Source: JBQKLI01 sp012798975 | GTDB lineage: Bacteria; Bacillota; Clostridia; Tissierellales; Peptoniphilaceae | Assembly (NCBI RefSeq): GCF_052116305.1 | Contig: NZ_JBQKLI010000019.1 | Location: 1-37,789 of the forward strand | Reading direction: 5' to 3' | Length of the DNA: 37,789 bases | In this document: positions 1 to 7,821 of the stretch, one piece after another | Layout of the letters: every line of letters begins with the position of its first letter | Numbering within the stretch: position 1 is the first letter of the stretch | Notes under the pieces: generated by a model | The model's input: the letters and a program-made list of their open reading frames with translations, nothing else | Databases searched by the model: none | Told to the model about the DNA's origin: nothing | Made by a program: the position numbers and the translations under genes

Positions 1-98
1 ACCGAATTTATTGTGTTTGTACAAATGTACATCTGCTCAAAGTTTCTATGTTATTCTCTTGTTCAGGTTCCGCCGCTCTTTCAAGCGACAACTTCTTA

Positions 99-170
99 AG
101 TATATCAGGATGTTTTATCCTTGTCAACACTTTTTTTGAAGTTTTTTTGAGTTTTTTTATTTTTAACTTT
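99..170 (-). promoter_or_regulatory. Strong stable-RNA type promoter with upstream A-tracts, reading left out of the window
   Basis: On the minus strand a perfect -35 TTGACA (122-127) and a -10 TATACT (99-104) are 17 bases apart. Just upstream (128-170) there are three runs of seven A separated by 3-4 bases, which places them roughly one helical turn apart, as in an UP element. No open reading frame follows in positions 1-98. Instead there is a GC-rich stretch with a CTTGAAAGAGCGG-like segment resembling pre-16S leaders of Firmicutes. I infer an rRNA operon starting just beyond the left edge. The rRNA itself is not in view. Confidence 0.7.
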
Positions 171-188
171 TAATCTTTTCAAATTAAA

Positions 189-210
189 AGGCACTCACTC
201 TTGAGTGCCT
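189..210 (-). terminator. Intrinsic terminator of the ispE-murI-murJ-apeA operon
   Basis: A perfect 9-bp stem (AGGCACTCA / TGAGTGCCT) with a 4-base loop is followed on the minus strand by TTTAATTT. It lies 38 bases after the apeA stop codon, so it should end the operon before the outgoing stable-RNA promoter. Confidence 0.85.
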
Positions 211-247
211 AACTATAATACCAAGCCAGATTTAATTTGTCAAGGAT

Positions 248-1624
248 TTATTTCATTTTTTCGTAAAAAGTTTTATAAGCTCTGTAAGTCATGTATACAT
301 CCGCCTTGCTGGTAAGTTCCATAGGGGCATGCATGGAGTGCATTGCCACTCCCATATCCACTACTTCTGCACCATGTTCCGCTAATATATAAGCGATGGT
401 TCCTCCGCCGCCTTGATCAACTTTGCCTAATTCTCCTGTCTGCCAGATAATGTCTTCTTTCTGGAATATTTGTCTTATCTTGTTTAAATATTCTCCATTG
501 GCATCATTGCTTCCGCCTTTGCCGCCTTTGCCCGTATACTTCGTAAGTGTTACCCCATGGGCAAGCTTTGCTGCGTTGTTTTTTTCAAGCACTTCTGGAA
601 AAGTAGGATCAAAAGCTACTGTTACATCCGCTGATAAAACATTTGAGGCAGCTAATGTTCTTCTTAGATAGAGATCATTGTAGTCGTTGGATAAAGCTAG
701 AAGCTCTGCAACTAGATTTTCAAAGAATTTGGCATTCATTGAAGTATTTCCCACAGATCCGATTTCTTCTTTATCTACAAAAAGAGCAGCAGCCGTTTTT
801 TCTGGTTTTTCGATTTCAAGTATTGCTTGCAGAGAAGTATAAGCACAGACTCTATCATCTTGGCCATAAGCTGCGATCAGCCCTCGGTCAAATCCCACAT
901 CTCTTGCCCTGTCTGCTGGCACTACTTCCAGCTCTGATATTCTAAAATCTTCTTCTTCGATATCGTACTTTTCTTTTAATAATCGAAGAACATTCTCCTT
1001 TACCCCTTCATTCTCGTCAGAAGATTCCGCTATATGACCAGCTATAACATTTAACTGTTCCGCTTCAATTCCATCCGCTAGCGATTTCTTCATCTGGTCT
1101 TTTCCGAGGTGGATCAAAAGATCATTGATAAAAAAGACAGGATCCTCTTTATCGTTTCCTATACTGATTTCGATTTTTTCTCCTTCACTATTAAACATCG
1201 TTCCGTATAATGCAAGAGGAATGGTTGTCCACTGATATTTTTTAATTCCTCCGTAATAGTGAGTTTTAAATAAAGCAAGATTTCCGTCTTCATACAATGG
1301 TTCCGGTTTTAAATCCAATCGGGGTGAGTCGATGTGGGAACCTATGATGTTCATTCCCTCCCGCAGATCGTTTCCCAGCACCATTAAAACGACGGCTTTA
1401 TTTTTATAGTTATAATATATCTTTTGATTTTTAAAACTGCCTTTAGAAATTTCTTCAACATTAATAAAGCCTTTCTTTTCTGCTTGATTAATAATTTCTT
1501 TTACAGCCAGCCTTTCCGTTTTTCCTTTGTTCAGAAACTCTTTATATCCTTCTGAGAATTCCATTAGTTTTTTTATTTCTGTTTCATCTAATGATGACCA
1601 GATGTTTTTATCATACTCTTTCAA
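248..1624 (-). CDS. apeA: M18 family aspartyl/lysyl-type aminopeptidase
   Basis: A cytosolic metallo-aminopeptidase that removes N-terminal residues from peptides (458 aa, normal for M18). The dinuclear metal site is visible in order: His97 in GSHIDSPRLDL, Asp256/257 in YGQDDR, Glu286-Glu287 in FVDKEEIGS, Asp333 in SADVT, and the C-terminal His432 in HSMHAPMEL. A glycine-rich GKGGKGGSNDANGEY segment near 365-379 is also typical. The start codon is TTG (1622-1624) with AAAGGAG at 1631-1637, six bases upstream. That ribosome site sits in the 16-base gap after murJ, so it is the last gene of the operon, followed by the terminator at 189-210. Family assignment is secure. The exact substrate preference (acidic or basic residues) cannot be read from sequence. 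Confidence 0.93.
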   Translation of the reverse strand: MKEYDKNIWSSLDETEIKKLMEFSEGYKEFLNKGKTERLAVKEIINQAEKKGFINVEEISKGSFKNQKIYYNYKNKAVVLMVLGNDLREGMNIIGSHIDSPRLDLKPEPLYEDGNLALFKTHYYGGIKKYQWTTIPLALYGTMFNSEGEKIEISIGNDKEDPVFFINDLLIHLGKDQMKKSLADGIEAEQLNVIAGHIAESSDENEGVKENVLRLLKEKYDIEEEDFRISELEVVPADRARDVGFDRGLIAAYGQDDRVCAYTSLQAILEIEKPEKTAAALFVDKEEIGSVGNTSMNAKFFENLVAELLALSNDYNDLYLRRTLAASNVLSADVTVAFDPTFPEVLEKNNAAKLAHGVTLTKYTGKGGKGGSNDANGEYLNKIRQIFQKEDIIWQTGELGKVDQGGGGTIAYILAEHGAEVVDMGVAMHSMHAPMELTSKADVYMTYRAYKTFYEKMK

Positions 1625-1640
1625 ATAATTCTCCTTTCCT

Positions 1641-3185
1641 CTATCTCTTTACTTTCTTTTTGAAATGATCCATCCATCGGATAACAGAATCAATCTTTAA
1701 AAGATAAATCCCGAATATATAGATAACTAAACCGACAAGGATGGCTCCAGACATTGCTATTAAAACCTGCAGATTCGAGTTGCCAATATAAGATACAATT
1801 GTTTCATAAATATAATGAACTGCTACGCCCATAACCGCTGCTATTATAAATAATTTGCAAAAATTAATAATAGAAGTCTTATAATGTATATCCGGAATTT
1901 TCTTCTTAAAATGATACATAAAAAGCACAGCAGATAAAATTCCGGCAAGTCCCTGTGCTAAAGCCAGTCCTCGGAAACTAAGAGGTATGATTAAAAGAAG
2001 GGCTAACAGCACGTTGGAAACCGTATTGAACACTACGTTTATAAAAGGTATCACCGAATCTTGAAAACTGATAAATAATCGGTTGTAGAAAACCTTCAGT
2101 CCATTTCCCAGCATACCGATAGCATAACCAATAAGAGCTGCTTTCGTCATTTCAGTATCAAGAGCTGTAAATTTTCCTCTTTCGTACACAACTTGAACGA
2201 TAGGAGTGGCAAGAGCTATCACCCCAATCGATGCAGGAATAAGGATCAATGCAATGAAATCCATACCGTCTCTTACCATTTTTTTGATAGAAGTATAATC
2301 TTTTTTATTAAAGGCTTCTGATAAAAGCGGAAATAAAACCGTCGAAATCGTCATCACGAATAAATTCATAAATGCGCTGAATAATCTGTAGGCGTTATCC
2401 AGTACCGACACCATACCCGTATCTATATTTGTAGCCAGTGCGTTCGTTACAAATACATCTATCTGGGCTACTCCTTGCAAAAGCATTAAAGGCATGAACA
2501 TGCTCATCGCATCTTTCATATAGTCCGACTGCAAATCAAGATGGGGCTTATAAGCAACATCCTGTTTTCGCATAAAGGGAATCATAAAGATCATCTGTGC
2601 AACTGCACCTAAACTCGTTATAATCCCCAATCCATATATTGAAGCCTCTTTCCCCATAATCAAAAGGTAGATGTAAAACACAATATTGTTAATAATACCT
2701 ACTGCTGCATAGGGAGCAAAAATAAAATTCGACTGCTGATAAGCTCCTAAGCAGATAGAAACTCCTAAAAATATAATGGAAGGAGAAATAATCCTTACCA
2801 GATCTACAGTGATATTTTTTATTTCTTCGCTGAAACCCGGCGAAACAAGATCGACCAAAAGTCTAGCACCTATAACACTTATAATACTCAAGACTATATT
2901 TAAAACAAGAACAAGAGTAGAAGCATTGTTGAAAAAACGATTCTTTCCTTCAAGACCTTCCTTCGTCTTCGCTTTGTCCATTATAGGGATGATTACCATG
3001 ACGATTGAGGCATTTAGGAGAACGGTGCTTAAAAAAGCTATTTTATAGGCTGAATTGTAGGCATCTGTTAAAGCGCTCTGCCCAAAGCTATAGGCGATTA
3101 AGGATTGTCTTACAGTACCCATTATTTTAGAGATTATTCCTATTATCGCTACAACAAAAGAAGCCCTTACAACATTATTCTTCAT
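1641..3185 (-). CDS. murJ: Lipid II flippase MurJ (MviN family)
   Basis: A polytopic membrane protein of the MOP superfamily with about 14 hydrophobic segments. It is expected to flip lipid II across the cytoplasmic membrane for peptidoglycan synthesis. The family N-terminus (basic residues, then the first helix with IIGIISKIMGTVRQ) is present. I place the start at the ATG 3183-3185, giving 514 aa, because GGAG (3192-3195) stands six bases upstream. The ATG at 3201-3203, six codons earlier, has no ribosome site. The gene follows murI by about 20 bases, which fits a cell-wall operon. A general oligosaccharide flippase is the alternative, but operon context and length favour MurJ. Confidence 0.9.
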   Translation of the reverse strand: MKNNVVRASFVVAIIGIISKIMGTVRQSLIAYSFGQSALTDAYNSAYKIAFLSTVLLNASIVMVIIPIMDKAKTKEGLEGKNRFFNNASTLVLVLNIVLSIISVIGARLLVDLVSPGFSEEIKNITVDLVRIISPSIIFLGVSICLGAYQQSNFIFAPYAAVGIINNIVFYIYLLIMGKEASIYGLGIITSLGAVAQMIFMIPFMRKQDVAYKPHLDLQSDYMKDAMSMFMPLMLLQGVAQIDVFVTNALATNIDTGMVSVLDNAYRLFSAFMNLFVMTISTVLFPLLSEAFNKKDYTSIKKMVRDGMDFIALILIPASIGVIALATPIVQVVYERGKFTALDTEMTKAALIGYAIGMLGNGLKVFYNRLFISFQDSVIPFINVVFNTVSNVLLALLLIIPLSFRGLALAQGLAGILSAVLFMYHFKKKIPDIHYKTSIINFCKLFIIAAVMGVAVHYIYETIVSYIGNSNLQVLIAMSGAILVGLVIYIFGIYLLKIDSVIRWMDHFKKKVKR

Positions 3186-3205
3186 ACTTCTCTCCATCAA
3201 CATTT

Positions 3206-4024
3206 TTATTCATTTAAAACAATATCCATTAAGTCAATTTCTTCGATTTCGCAGCTTTCGATGGGTACTATCCTTTTTCCAACTTCGTAAAAACTTTCCG
3301 CTTCATCGCTGCAGTAGTATTTTACCGAACCTTTTTCCTTTCGTTCCGCAACGTATCCCTTTTCTGAGACAACTTTCTTTACTTCTTGTGCCGTCTCATA
3401 AGCAGGATTTATTAAAGCAATACGATCGCCGAGGACTTCTTTTATAACCTCTTCCATCACAGGATAATGAGTACAGCCCAAAATGATAGATTCCACGGAG
3501 GTATCGACAAATTCCTGCAGATAATAGCGGATAATCCCCTTTGTCAGATCTTCTTTTGCCATTCCTTCTTCGACAACCGGCACAAATAAAGGACAGGCTT
3601 TTGAATGAATTATTAAATTTGGATTTAATTCCAATAGCGCCTTATTGTAGGCTTGTGATTTCACTGTGCCTTTCGTTCCTATAACCCCTACTCTGTTTCC
3701 AGAAAGATTTCCGACACAAGAGGCTGCACCTGCTTTAATCACACCGATTACCGGTATATCCAGCTCCTGCCTTAAATAATCCAGCGCAAAGGCAGTAGCA
3801 GTATTACATGCGATAACGAGTATTTTTATTCCCTTGTCTTTTAAAAAATGAGCAGCTTCCATCGAATACTGCATTACGACATCCTTCGACTTTCCTCCAT
3901 AAGGCACTCTGGCTGTATCGCCGAAATAAATAAAATTTTCATGGGGAAGGGCTTTTTTTAACTCCAACAGCACTGTAAGTCCTCCTACACCGGAATCAAA
4001 TATTCCAATACTGCGATTGTCCAT
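3206..4024 (-). CDS. murI: Glutamate racemase
   Basis: Converts L-glutamate to D-glutamate for peptidoglycan (272 aa, normal length). The two catalytic cysteines are visible: Cys73 in ACNTATA and Cys184 in LGCTHYP, with His186 beside the second. Asp10 in FDSGVGG and the GTKGTVKSQAY substrate loop near 116-126 are intact. The start ATG at 4022-4024 has AGGAGG (4029-4034) four bases upstream, and this overlaps the ispE stop codon, so the two genes are translationally close. It stands between ispE and murJ in a single-direction operon. Confidence 0.95.
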   Translation of the reverse strand: MDNRSIGIFDSGVGGLTVLLELKKALPHENFIYFGDTARVPYGGKSKDVVMQYSMEAAHFLKDKGIKILVIACNTATAFALDYLRQELDIPVIGVIKAGAASCVGNLSGNRVGVIGTKGTVKSQAYNKALLELNPNLIIHSKACPLFVPVVEEGMAKEDLTKGIIRYYLQEFVDTSVESIILGCTHYPVMEEVIKEVLGDRIALINPAYETAQEVKKVVSEKGYVAERKEKGSVKYYCSDEAESFYEVGKRIVPIESCEIEEIDLMDIVLNE

Positions 4025-4033
4025 AGTTCCTCC

Positions 4034-4879
4034 TTATATCGTTTTAGCTTTAAAGACGATTGGATAATCCTCTTTTAATTCCTCATAAATCCCATTTCGT
4101 TTTTCAAGGGTGTTTGTAATCGCAAAGACCGTTGCACCAGAACCAGACATTAAAACCACATCCGCTCCTAAAGATAACAGTCTATTTTTAATATCATGTA
4201 TCTTCGGATATTTTTCAAATACTACCTTTTCCATTGTATTATAGGCGGATTCACGCAGGGCATTGAGGTCTTGATTTTCTATAGCAGAAACCACTTTTCC
4301 TATTTTACTTTTTTCAGAAGTTTCTATGTCTTCGTAGACTTCCTTTGAACTGATTTCTCTGCCATTATTTACTATAAGAACCCCCTCTGTCTTCAAGGGA
4401 GATATTTCTTCAAATATATTTCCTACACCGGTTGCTCTTGCGGTTTTTTCCATAAAAAAATAAGGTACATCAGCGCCGATCCCAATTCCGATTTCCATCA
4501 TCTCTTCTTTGCTCAAGTTTAATCCAAGGATTTCATTGAGACCTTTTATAACCGCCGCAGCATTTGAGCTTCCTCCGGCAAGCCCCGCAGCAACAGGTAT
4601 GTTCTTTTGAATATGAACTTTTATTCCCTGCTGAATCCCCGTATATTTTTTAAGAGCTTCCCATGCTTTATGTACTAAATTCGTATGATCTAGGGGAATA
4701 TTTTGATTGTTGCATTCAATGATGCATTCATTTTGATCTATACATTCTATTTCTATGACATCCTTCAAATCAATTAACTGCATGATGGTATCTATATTAT
4801 GATATCCATCTTCCCTTTCTTCTAAAACATCCAGGGATAAATTAATTTTTGCAAAGGAATCTAATTGTATTGTATTCAT
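4034..4879 (-). CDS. ispE: 4-diphosphocytidyl-2-C-methyl-D-erythritol kinase
   Basis: A GHMP-family kinase that phosphorylates CDP-methylerythritol in the MEP pathway to isoprenoids, which supplies the undecaprenyl carrier used with MurJ and lipid II. It is 281 aa. The AKINLSL motif with Lys11, the glycine-rich ATP loop PVAAGLAGGSSNAA (95-108) and Asp137 in GADVPYF are all present. The start is the ATG at 4877-4879, preceded by GGAGG at 4885-4889. A TTG four codons upstream lies inside that ribosome site and is rejected. It is the first gene of the operon. A TATAAT box at 4917-4922 is a possible -10, but I see no good -35. Confidence 0.94.
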   Translation of the reverse strand: MNTIQLDSFAKINLSLDVLEEREDGYHNIDTIMQLIDLKDVIEIECIDQNECIIECNNQNIPLDHTNLVHKAWEALKKYTGIQQGIKVHIQKNIPVAAGLAGGSSNAAAVIKGLNEILGLNLSKEEMMEIGIGIGADVPYFFMEKTARATGVGNIFEEISPLKTEGVLIVNNGREISSKEVYEDIETSEKSKIGKVVSAIENQDLNALRESAYNTMEKVVFEKYPKIHDIKNRLLSLGADVVLMSGSGATVFAITNTLEKRNGIYEELKEDYPIVFKAKTI

Positions 4880-4942
4880 GTATTCCTCCAAATTTGGAAT
4901 TAATAATAATGCCTAAATTATATCATACTCTAGTGCAAATAA

Positions 4943-4966
4943 AAAAACGACGTTTCCGTCGTTTTT
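4943..4966 (-). terminator. Intrinsic terminator after veg
   Basis: A 10-bp stem (AAAAACGACG / CGTCGTTTTT, loop TTTC) overlaps the veg stop codon and is followed on the minus strand by a T-rich run. It separates veg from the ispE operon. Confidence 0.85.
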
Positions 4967-5204
4967 AGCAAAGCTGTAATTCCACTGTAGATGTTAATAA
5001 GTCCGAATAAGTATAAGAAACTGTTCTTTCCTTATCGTAGTCGTTATATACCCTTACAGTAAACACGCTAGGAAACACATTATCAATAACACCCTTATTC
5101 GTGATAATTTTGTTTCTTCCCTTATCCGCTTTTACGATAACATCTTTTCCAATATTATCCCTGATCTGTAACTTGATAGATTCCAAACTCTTGACAGCTT
5201 TCAA
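4965..5204 (-). CDS. veg: Veg family protein
   Basis: A 79-aa protein matching the small Veg family of Firmicutes. In Bacillus subtilis Veg promotes biofilm gene expression by antagonising SinR; its role in anaerobes is not established. The sequence has the family opening (ESIKLQIRDNIGKDV) and a compact beta-rich body with basic residues. The start is TTG (5202-5204) with an AAGGAGGG ribosome site eight bases upstream. It is a single-gene unit, with its own strong promoter at 5243-5271 and a terminator at the stop codon. In B. subtilis veg sits near ispE, rnmV and rsmA, and the same neighbours occur here. Confidence 0.92.
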   Translation of the reverse strand: MKAVKSLESIKLQIRDNIGKDVIVKADKGRNKIITNKGVIDNVFPSVFTVRVYNDYDKERTVSYTYSDLLTSTVELQLC

Positions 5205-5242
5205 ATGATCGCCCTCCTTATGGGTCCCATAACTGTATATCT

Positions 5243-5271
5243 ATTGTAACACAGAGTTCGAAAAAAATCAA
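5243..5271 (-). promoter_or_regulatory. Promoter of veg
   Basis: -35 TTGATT (5266-5271) and -10 TACAAT (5243-5248) on the minus strand, 17 bases apart, about 40 bases upstream of the veg start. Confidence 0.75.
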
Positions 5272-5308
5272 TTCAATATTATACTTGCAATAGATTCCTT
5301 TGTCAAGA

Positions 5309-5608
5309 TTAACATCCAAATTCTTCATTCTCGTTTTCAGGGTAGCCTTTTATATCAAATCCGCGTCTTAAACCTGCCGGAATATAATCTACACTGAATC
5401 GTTTAAAAGTTTCGTAAATCGCATTGCTGATAACAAAAGTATAACCTTCCATTTCAAATTTTGAATCGCCGTCTCTTTCTTCATCTATAACTATAGAGAA
5501 TCGAACGCCGCTTCAGGAAAAATTTACAACCTTTAATCGAAAGAGAGTATTTCCTTTATCTAATCTTATAAGCTCGTCTCTTGCAGCTTGTGTTAAATTC
5601 ATTTTCAT
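5309..5608 (-). CDS. HesB/IscA-like selenoprotein with in-frame UGA (probable selenocysteine)
   Basis: Read through one UGA (5513-5515), this gene gives a 99-residue protein starting at ATG 5606-5608, with AGGAG (5617-5621) eight bases upstream. It opens MKMNLTQAARDEL and ends EEFGC. The UGA codon, residue 32, is followed by Ser-Gly. In IscA/HesB proteins that position is the conserved metal-binding Cys of the CSG motif, so Sec replaces exactly that Cys. A family of HesB-related selenoproteins is established in anaerobes. Sequence on both sides of the UGA stays in one frame with no other stop, which argues against a decayed gene. A SECIS-like hairpin follows the UGA (separate entry). It is divergent from the DUF1858 gene. 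The role is probably in thiol, redox or Fe-S chemistry but is unproven. Ordinary gene callers would miss it or call it broken. Confidence 0.8.
5484..5515 (-). promoter_or_regulatory. UGA codon and SECIS-like hairpin of the HesB-like gene
   Basis: Starting 15 bases after the UGA (5513-5515), the mRNA can form TCTAT (5493-5497) paired with ATAGA (5484-5488) around the loop AGTT. A further TTC/GAA extension is possible past a one-base bulge. The loop begins 21 bases after UGA and has G at its second position. Both points fit the published bacterial SECIS consensus (a short apical loop with G among its first two bases, about 16-37 bases from UGA). The stem is A/U-rich, so the evidence is moderate. 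Confidence 0.6.
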
Positions 5609-5715
5609 TTTTTTCACTCCTTCATTAATACTATTTAGTAATATATACCCATAAATTGCAAAAAATTGCATCTCGAGCGTATTATTTGTTTTTTTTAAAT
5701 AATCTCGATTTAAAC

Positions 5716-5744
5716 TTGATTATTTTAATAGATAAAGGTAAAAT
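5716..5744 (+). promoter_or_regulatory. Promoter of the DUF1858 gene
   Basis: -35 TTGATT (5716-5721) and -10 TAAAAT (5739-5744), 17 bases apart, 31 bases before the GTG start. Confidence 0.6.
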
Positions 5745-5775
5745 TAAAGTAGATCAAAATGAAGGAGGTATTATT

Positions 5776-5961
5776 GTGAAAATAACAAAAGACATGTTAA
5801 TCGGTGATATTATCAGAACATATCCTGAATCTATAAATATTTTAATGCAAAACGGTTTGGGTTGTGTAGGATGTCCCGCAAGTCAAATGGAGAGTTTAGA
5901 AGAAGCTGCAATGGTTCACGGCCTTGATGTAAATAATCTACTAGAACAATTGAATCAATAA
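5776..5961 (+). CDS. DUF1858 domain protein (hybrid-cluster-protein-associated redox disulfide domain)
   Basis: A 61-aa cytosolic protein consisting of one DUF1858 domain: the opening KDMLIGDIIRTYPES, the paired Cys30 and Cys33 in GLGCVGCPASQ, then the helix LEEAAMVHGLD. The two cysteines are the proposed redox or metal-binding pair. The family often accompanies or is fused to hybrid cluster proteins, but none is in view here. I choose GTG 5776 because AAGGAGGT lies seven bases upstream. Extending the frame back to 5656 would run through the promoter and adds low-complexity sequence. It is divergent from the HesB-like selenoprotein gene and ends at the terminator at 5968-5990. Confidence 0.88.
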   Translation: MKITKDMLIGDIIRTYPESINILMQNGLGCVGCPASQMESLEEAAMVHGLDVNNLLEQLNQ

Positions 5962-5967
5962 AAATAC

Positions 5968-5990
5968 AAGACGCCTTGCGGCGTCTTTTT
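5968..5990 (+). terminator. Terminator of the DUF1858 gene, possibly bidirectional
   Basis: An 8-bp stem AAGACGCC / GGCGTCTT with loop TTGC is followed by a T run on the plus strand. On the minus strand it comes directly after the metA stop codon with a shorter T-rich tail, so it may also end the metG-metA transcript. Confidence 0.88.
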
Positions 5991-6922
5991 TATTTCTTTA
6001 TTTTCTTCTCTTCTATATTATTTAAATCGTATGGAGTTTCTTGATATACACAATAATTCAGCCAATTCGAAAATAAGAGATTGCTGTGGGCCATCCAACG
6101 GATATTAATTCCTTCCTTGGGATTATCATTTTTATAATAATTTTTAGGCGGTTCGATGTCCAACCCCTTTTCTAGATCCCTCTTGTATTCCCTATCCAAT
6201 GTTTTTGCAGAGTATTCCCCGTGTCCTGAAACAAAAATAAAACGGTTGTCTTTTGTTGCAGCAAGGTGCACTCCAACTTCTGGAGAACAGGCTAAAATTT
6301 CGATCTCATCTATTTTCTCAATTTCTTCGGTTGTAACATAAGTGTATCTAGAGTGAGGGGCATAAAAATGATCGTCAAAACCTCTTGTAAGGCTCGTCAG
6401 TTTTTTTAATGTCATGCTGAAGACTCCGAAGAGCTTTTCTTTATAGAAATCCTTTTTCAATCCATAGTAATGATACATCGCCGCTTGAGCTGCCCAGCAG
6501 ATAAACATGGTAGAATATACATTGGTTCTTGCAAACTCCATTATCGAAACCAGTTCATCCCAATAGTTTACGTCTTCGTACTCTAACAGTTCCACAGGTG
6601 CTCCTGTAATAATAAGGGCATCATATTTTTTATCCTTCACATCGTCAATAGTGATATAAAACCGGTCCAGATGAGCTTTGCTGGTATTTTTACTGTTATG
6701 AGATTTCGTACGGATAAGGTCGATATTAACCTGCAGCGCTGTATTGGAGATCATTCTCAGCAGATGTGTTTCTGTTTCTATTTTTTTCGGCATCAGATTA
6801 AGTATCGCCACTTCCAGCGGACGAATATCTTGGGTTTTTGCTCTTTCCGCATCCATTAAGAATACATTTTCTTTTAAAAGCTTTTCATAAGCCGGCAGAT
6901 CTTTAGGGATAATTAAAGGCAT
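5990..6922 (-). CDS. metA: Homoserine O-acetyltransferase (MetA/HTS family)
   Basis: Acylates L-homoserine in the committed step of methionine synthesis (310 aa). The catalytic Cys142 in ICWAAQA, His234 and Glu236 in SGHGEY, and the TGAPVE substrate loop are present. Residue 111 is Glu. In the Bacillus cereus enzyme Glu111 selects acetyl-CoA, while Gly111 in E. coli selects succinyl-CoA. I therefore call this an acetyltransferase despite the frequent succinyltransferase label. The start ATG 6920-6922 has GAGGA seven bases upstream. It lies 29 bases after rsmA with no terminator between, so it is probably the last gene of the T-box controlled metG transcript, which makes functional sense. Confidence 0.94.
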   Translation of the reverse strand: MPLIIPKDLPAYEKLLKENVFLMDAERAKTQDIRPLEVAILNLMPKKIETETHLLRMISNTALQVNIDLIRTKSHNSKNTSKAHLDRFYITIDDVKDKKYDALIITGAPVELLEYEDVNYWDELVSIMEFARTNVYSTMFICWAAQAAMYHYYGLKKDFYKEKLFGVFSMTLKKLTSLTRGFDDHFYAPHSRYTYVTTEEIEKIDEIEILACSPEVGVHLAATKDNRFIFVSGHGEYSAKTLDREYKRDLEKGLDIEPPKNYYKNDNPKEGINIRWMAHSNLLFSNWLNYCVYQETPYDLNNIEEKKIKK

Positions 6923-6951
6923 CTTCTCATCCTCGCTTTCTTCCTTCTACT

Positions 6952-7821
6952 CTATATCGTCCTTCCTCTTTCTAAAAGCAGAGCTATATTCATAAAGTCG
7001 TCCATAGACAAGTTTTCTGCTCTTGATTTTTCGGAGATTGACAACTCTTCCAACACTTCTCTTAAATTCTTTTTATCGACTTGTACAAATCCTTTTGTCA
7101 AAGAATTTAAAATTGTTTTTCTTCTTTTCACGAAGCCAGATCGTATCAAACCAAAAAGAAACTCTTCATCCCCTGGATAATTTAGATTTCTTGTGGTTAA
7201 ACGAATGACTGCACTATCTACATCCGGTTTCGGCATAAAAACCTGATTCGGTACTTTTGCAATGATTTTGGCTTCTGAAAAATATCGGATAAACAAAGAT
7301 AGACTTCCATAATTTGAATCCTTCTCTGTAGCCACCATTCTTTCAGCTACTTCTTTTTGAACCATTACAGTAATAGATTCAACTCGATCCGCTCTTTTTA
7401 ATATCGATTCGATAATCGGAGTCGTAATATAGTATGGAAGATTCGCTACAATTTTGATTCTTTTGCCTTCAGTATGTTCTTCCATAAAACTATCCCAATC
7501 AAATTTTAAAATATCTTCGTTTATAAATCGAATATTATCAAAATCTTTTAACGTTTCTTTTAAAATCGGTATCAGCCTGGAATCTTTTTCAACACAAAAT
7601 ACTTTTTTCGCTCTCATCGCAAGTTCTTCAGTCAGTGTACCAATGCCTGGACCTACTTCTAATATAATATCTTCTTTTGAAACTTCGGCTCCTTCGGCGA
7701 TATTTCGAACTACATTACCATCGATTAAAAAATTCTGTCCTAATGCCTTTGAAAAAGTAAATCCGTATTGTTCTAATATTTCACGAATATACTGAGGCTG
7801 ATATAATCGTTTATCTTTCAT
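6952..7821 (-). CDS. rsmA: 16S rRNA (adenine1518/1519-N6)-dimethyltransferase
   Basis: KsgA dimethylates two adjacent adenines near the 3' end of 16S rRNA during 30S assembly. The SAM-binding motif EVGPGIGTLT (55-64), the catalytic NLPY (127-130) and the GQNFLID opening are present. It is 289 aa from the ATG at 7819-7821, which overlaps the end of rnmV by 11 bases. A TTG four codons upstream is the alternative, and neither has a strong ribosome site, which suggests translational coupling. RnmV followed by RsmA is a conserved Firmicutes pair devoted to rRNA maturation. Confidence 0.95.
   Translation of the reverse strand: MKDKRLYQPQYIREILEQYGFTFSKALGQNFLIDGNVVRNIAEGAEVSKEDIILEVGPGIGTLTEELAMRAKKVFCVEKDSRLIPILKETLKDFDNIRFINEDILKFDWDSFMEEHTEGKRIKIVANLPYYITTPIIESILKRADRVESITVMVQKEVAERMVATEKDSNYGSLSLFIRYFSEAKIIAKVPNQVFMPKPDVDSAVIRLTTRNLNYPGDEEFLFGLIRSGFVKRRKTILNSLTKGFVQVDKKNLREVLEELSISEKSRAENLSMDDFMNIALLLERGRTI

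Noticed and set aside
5309..5608. Treating the HesB-like gene as a pseudogene broken by a stop
   Set aside because: The stop is UGA, sits exactly at a conserved Cys position, is the only interruption, and is followed by a SECIS-like hairpin. Selenocysteine explains more of the evidence.
5656..5775. Longer N-terminus for the DUF1858 protein
   Set aside because: The extension covers the promoter, has Lys/Ile/Leu-rich low-complexity sequence, and the strong ribosome site lies directly before GTG 5776.
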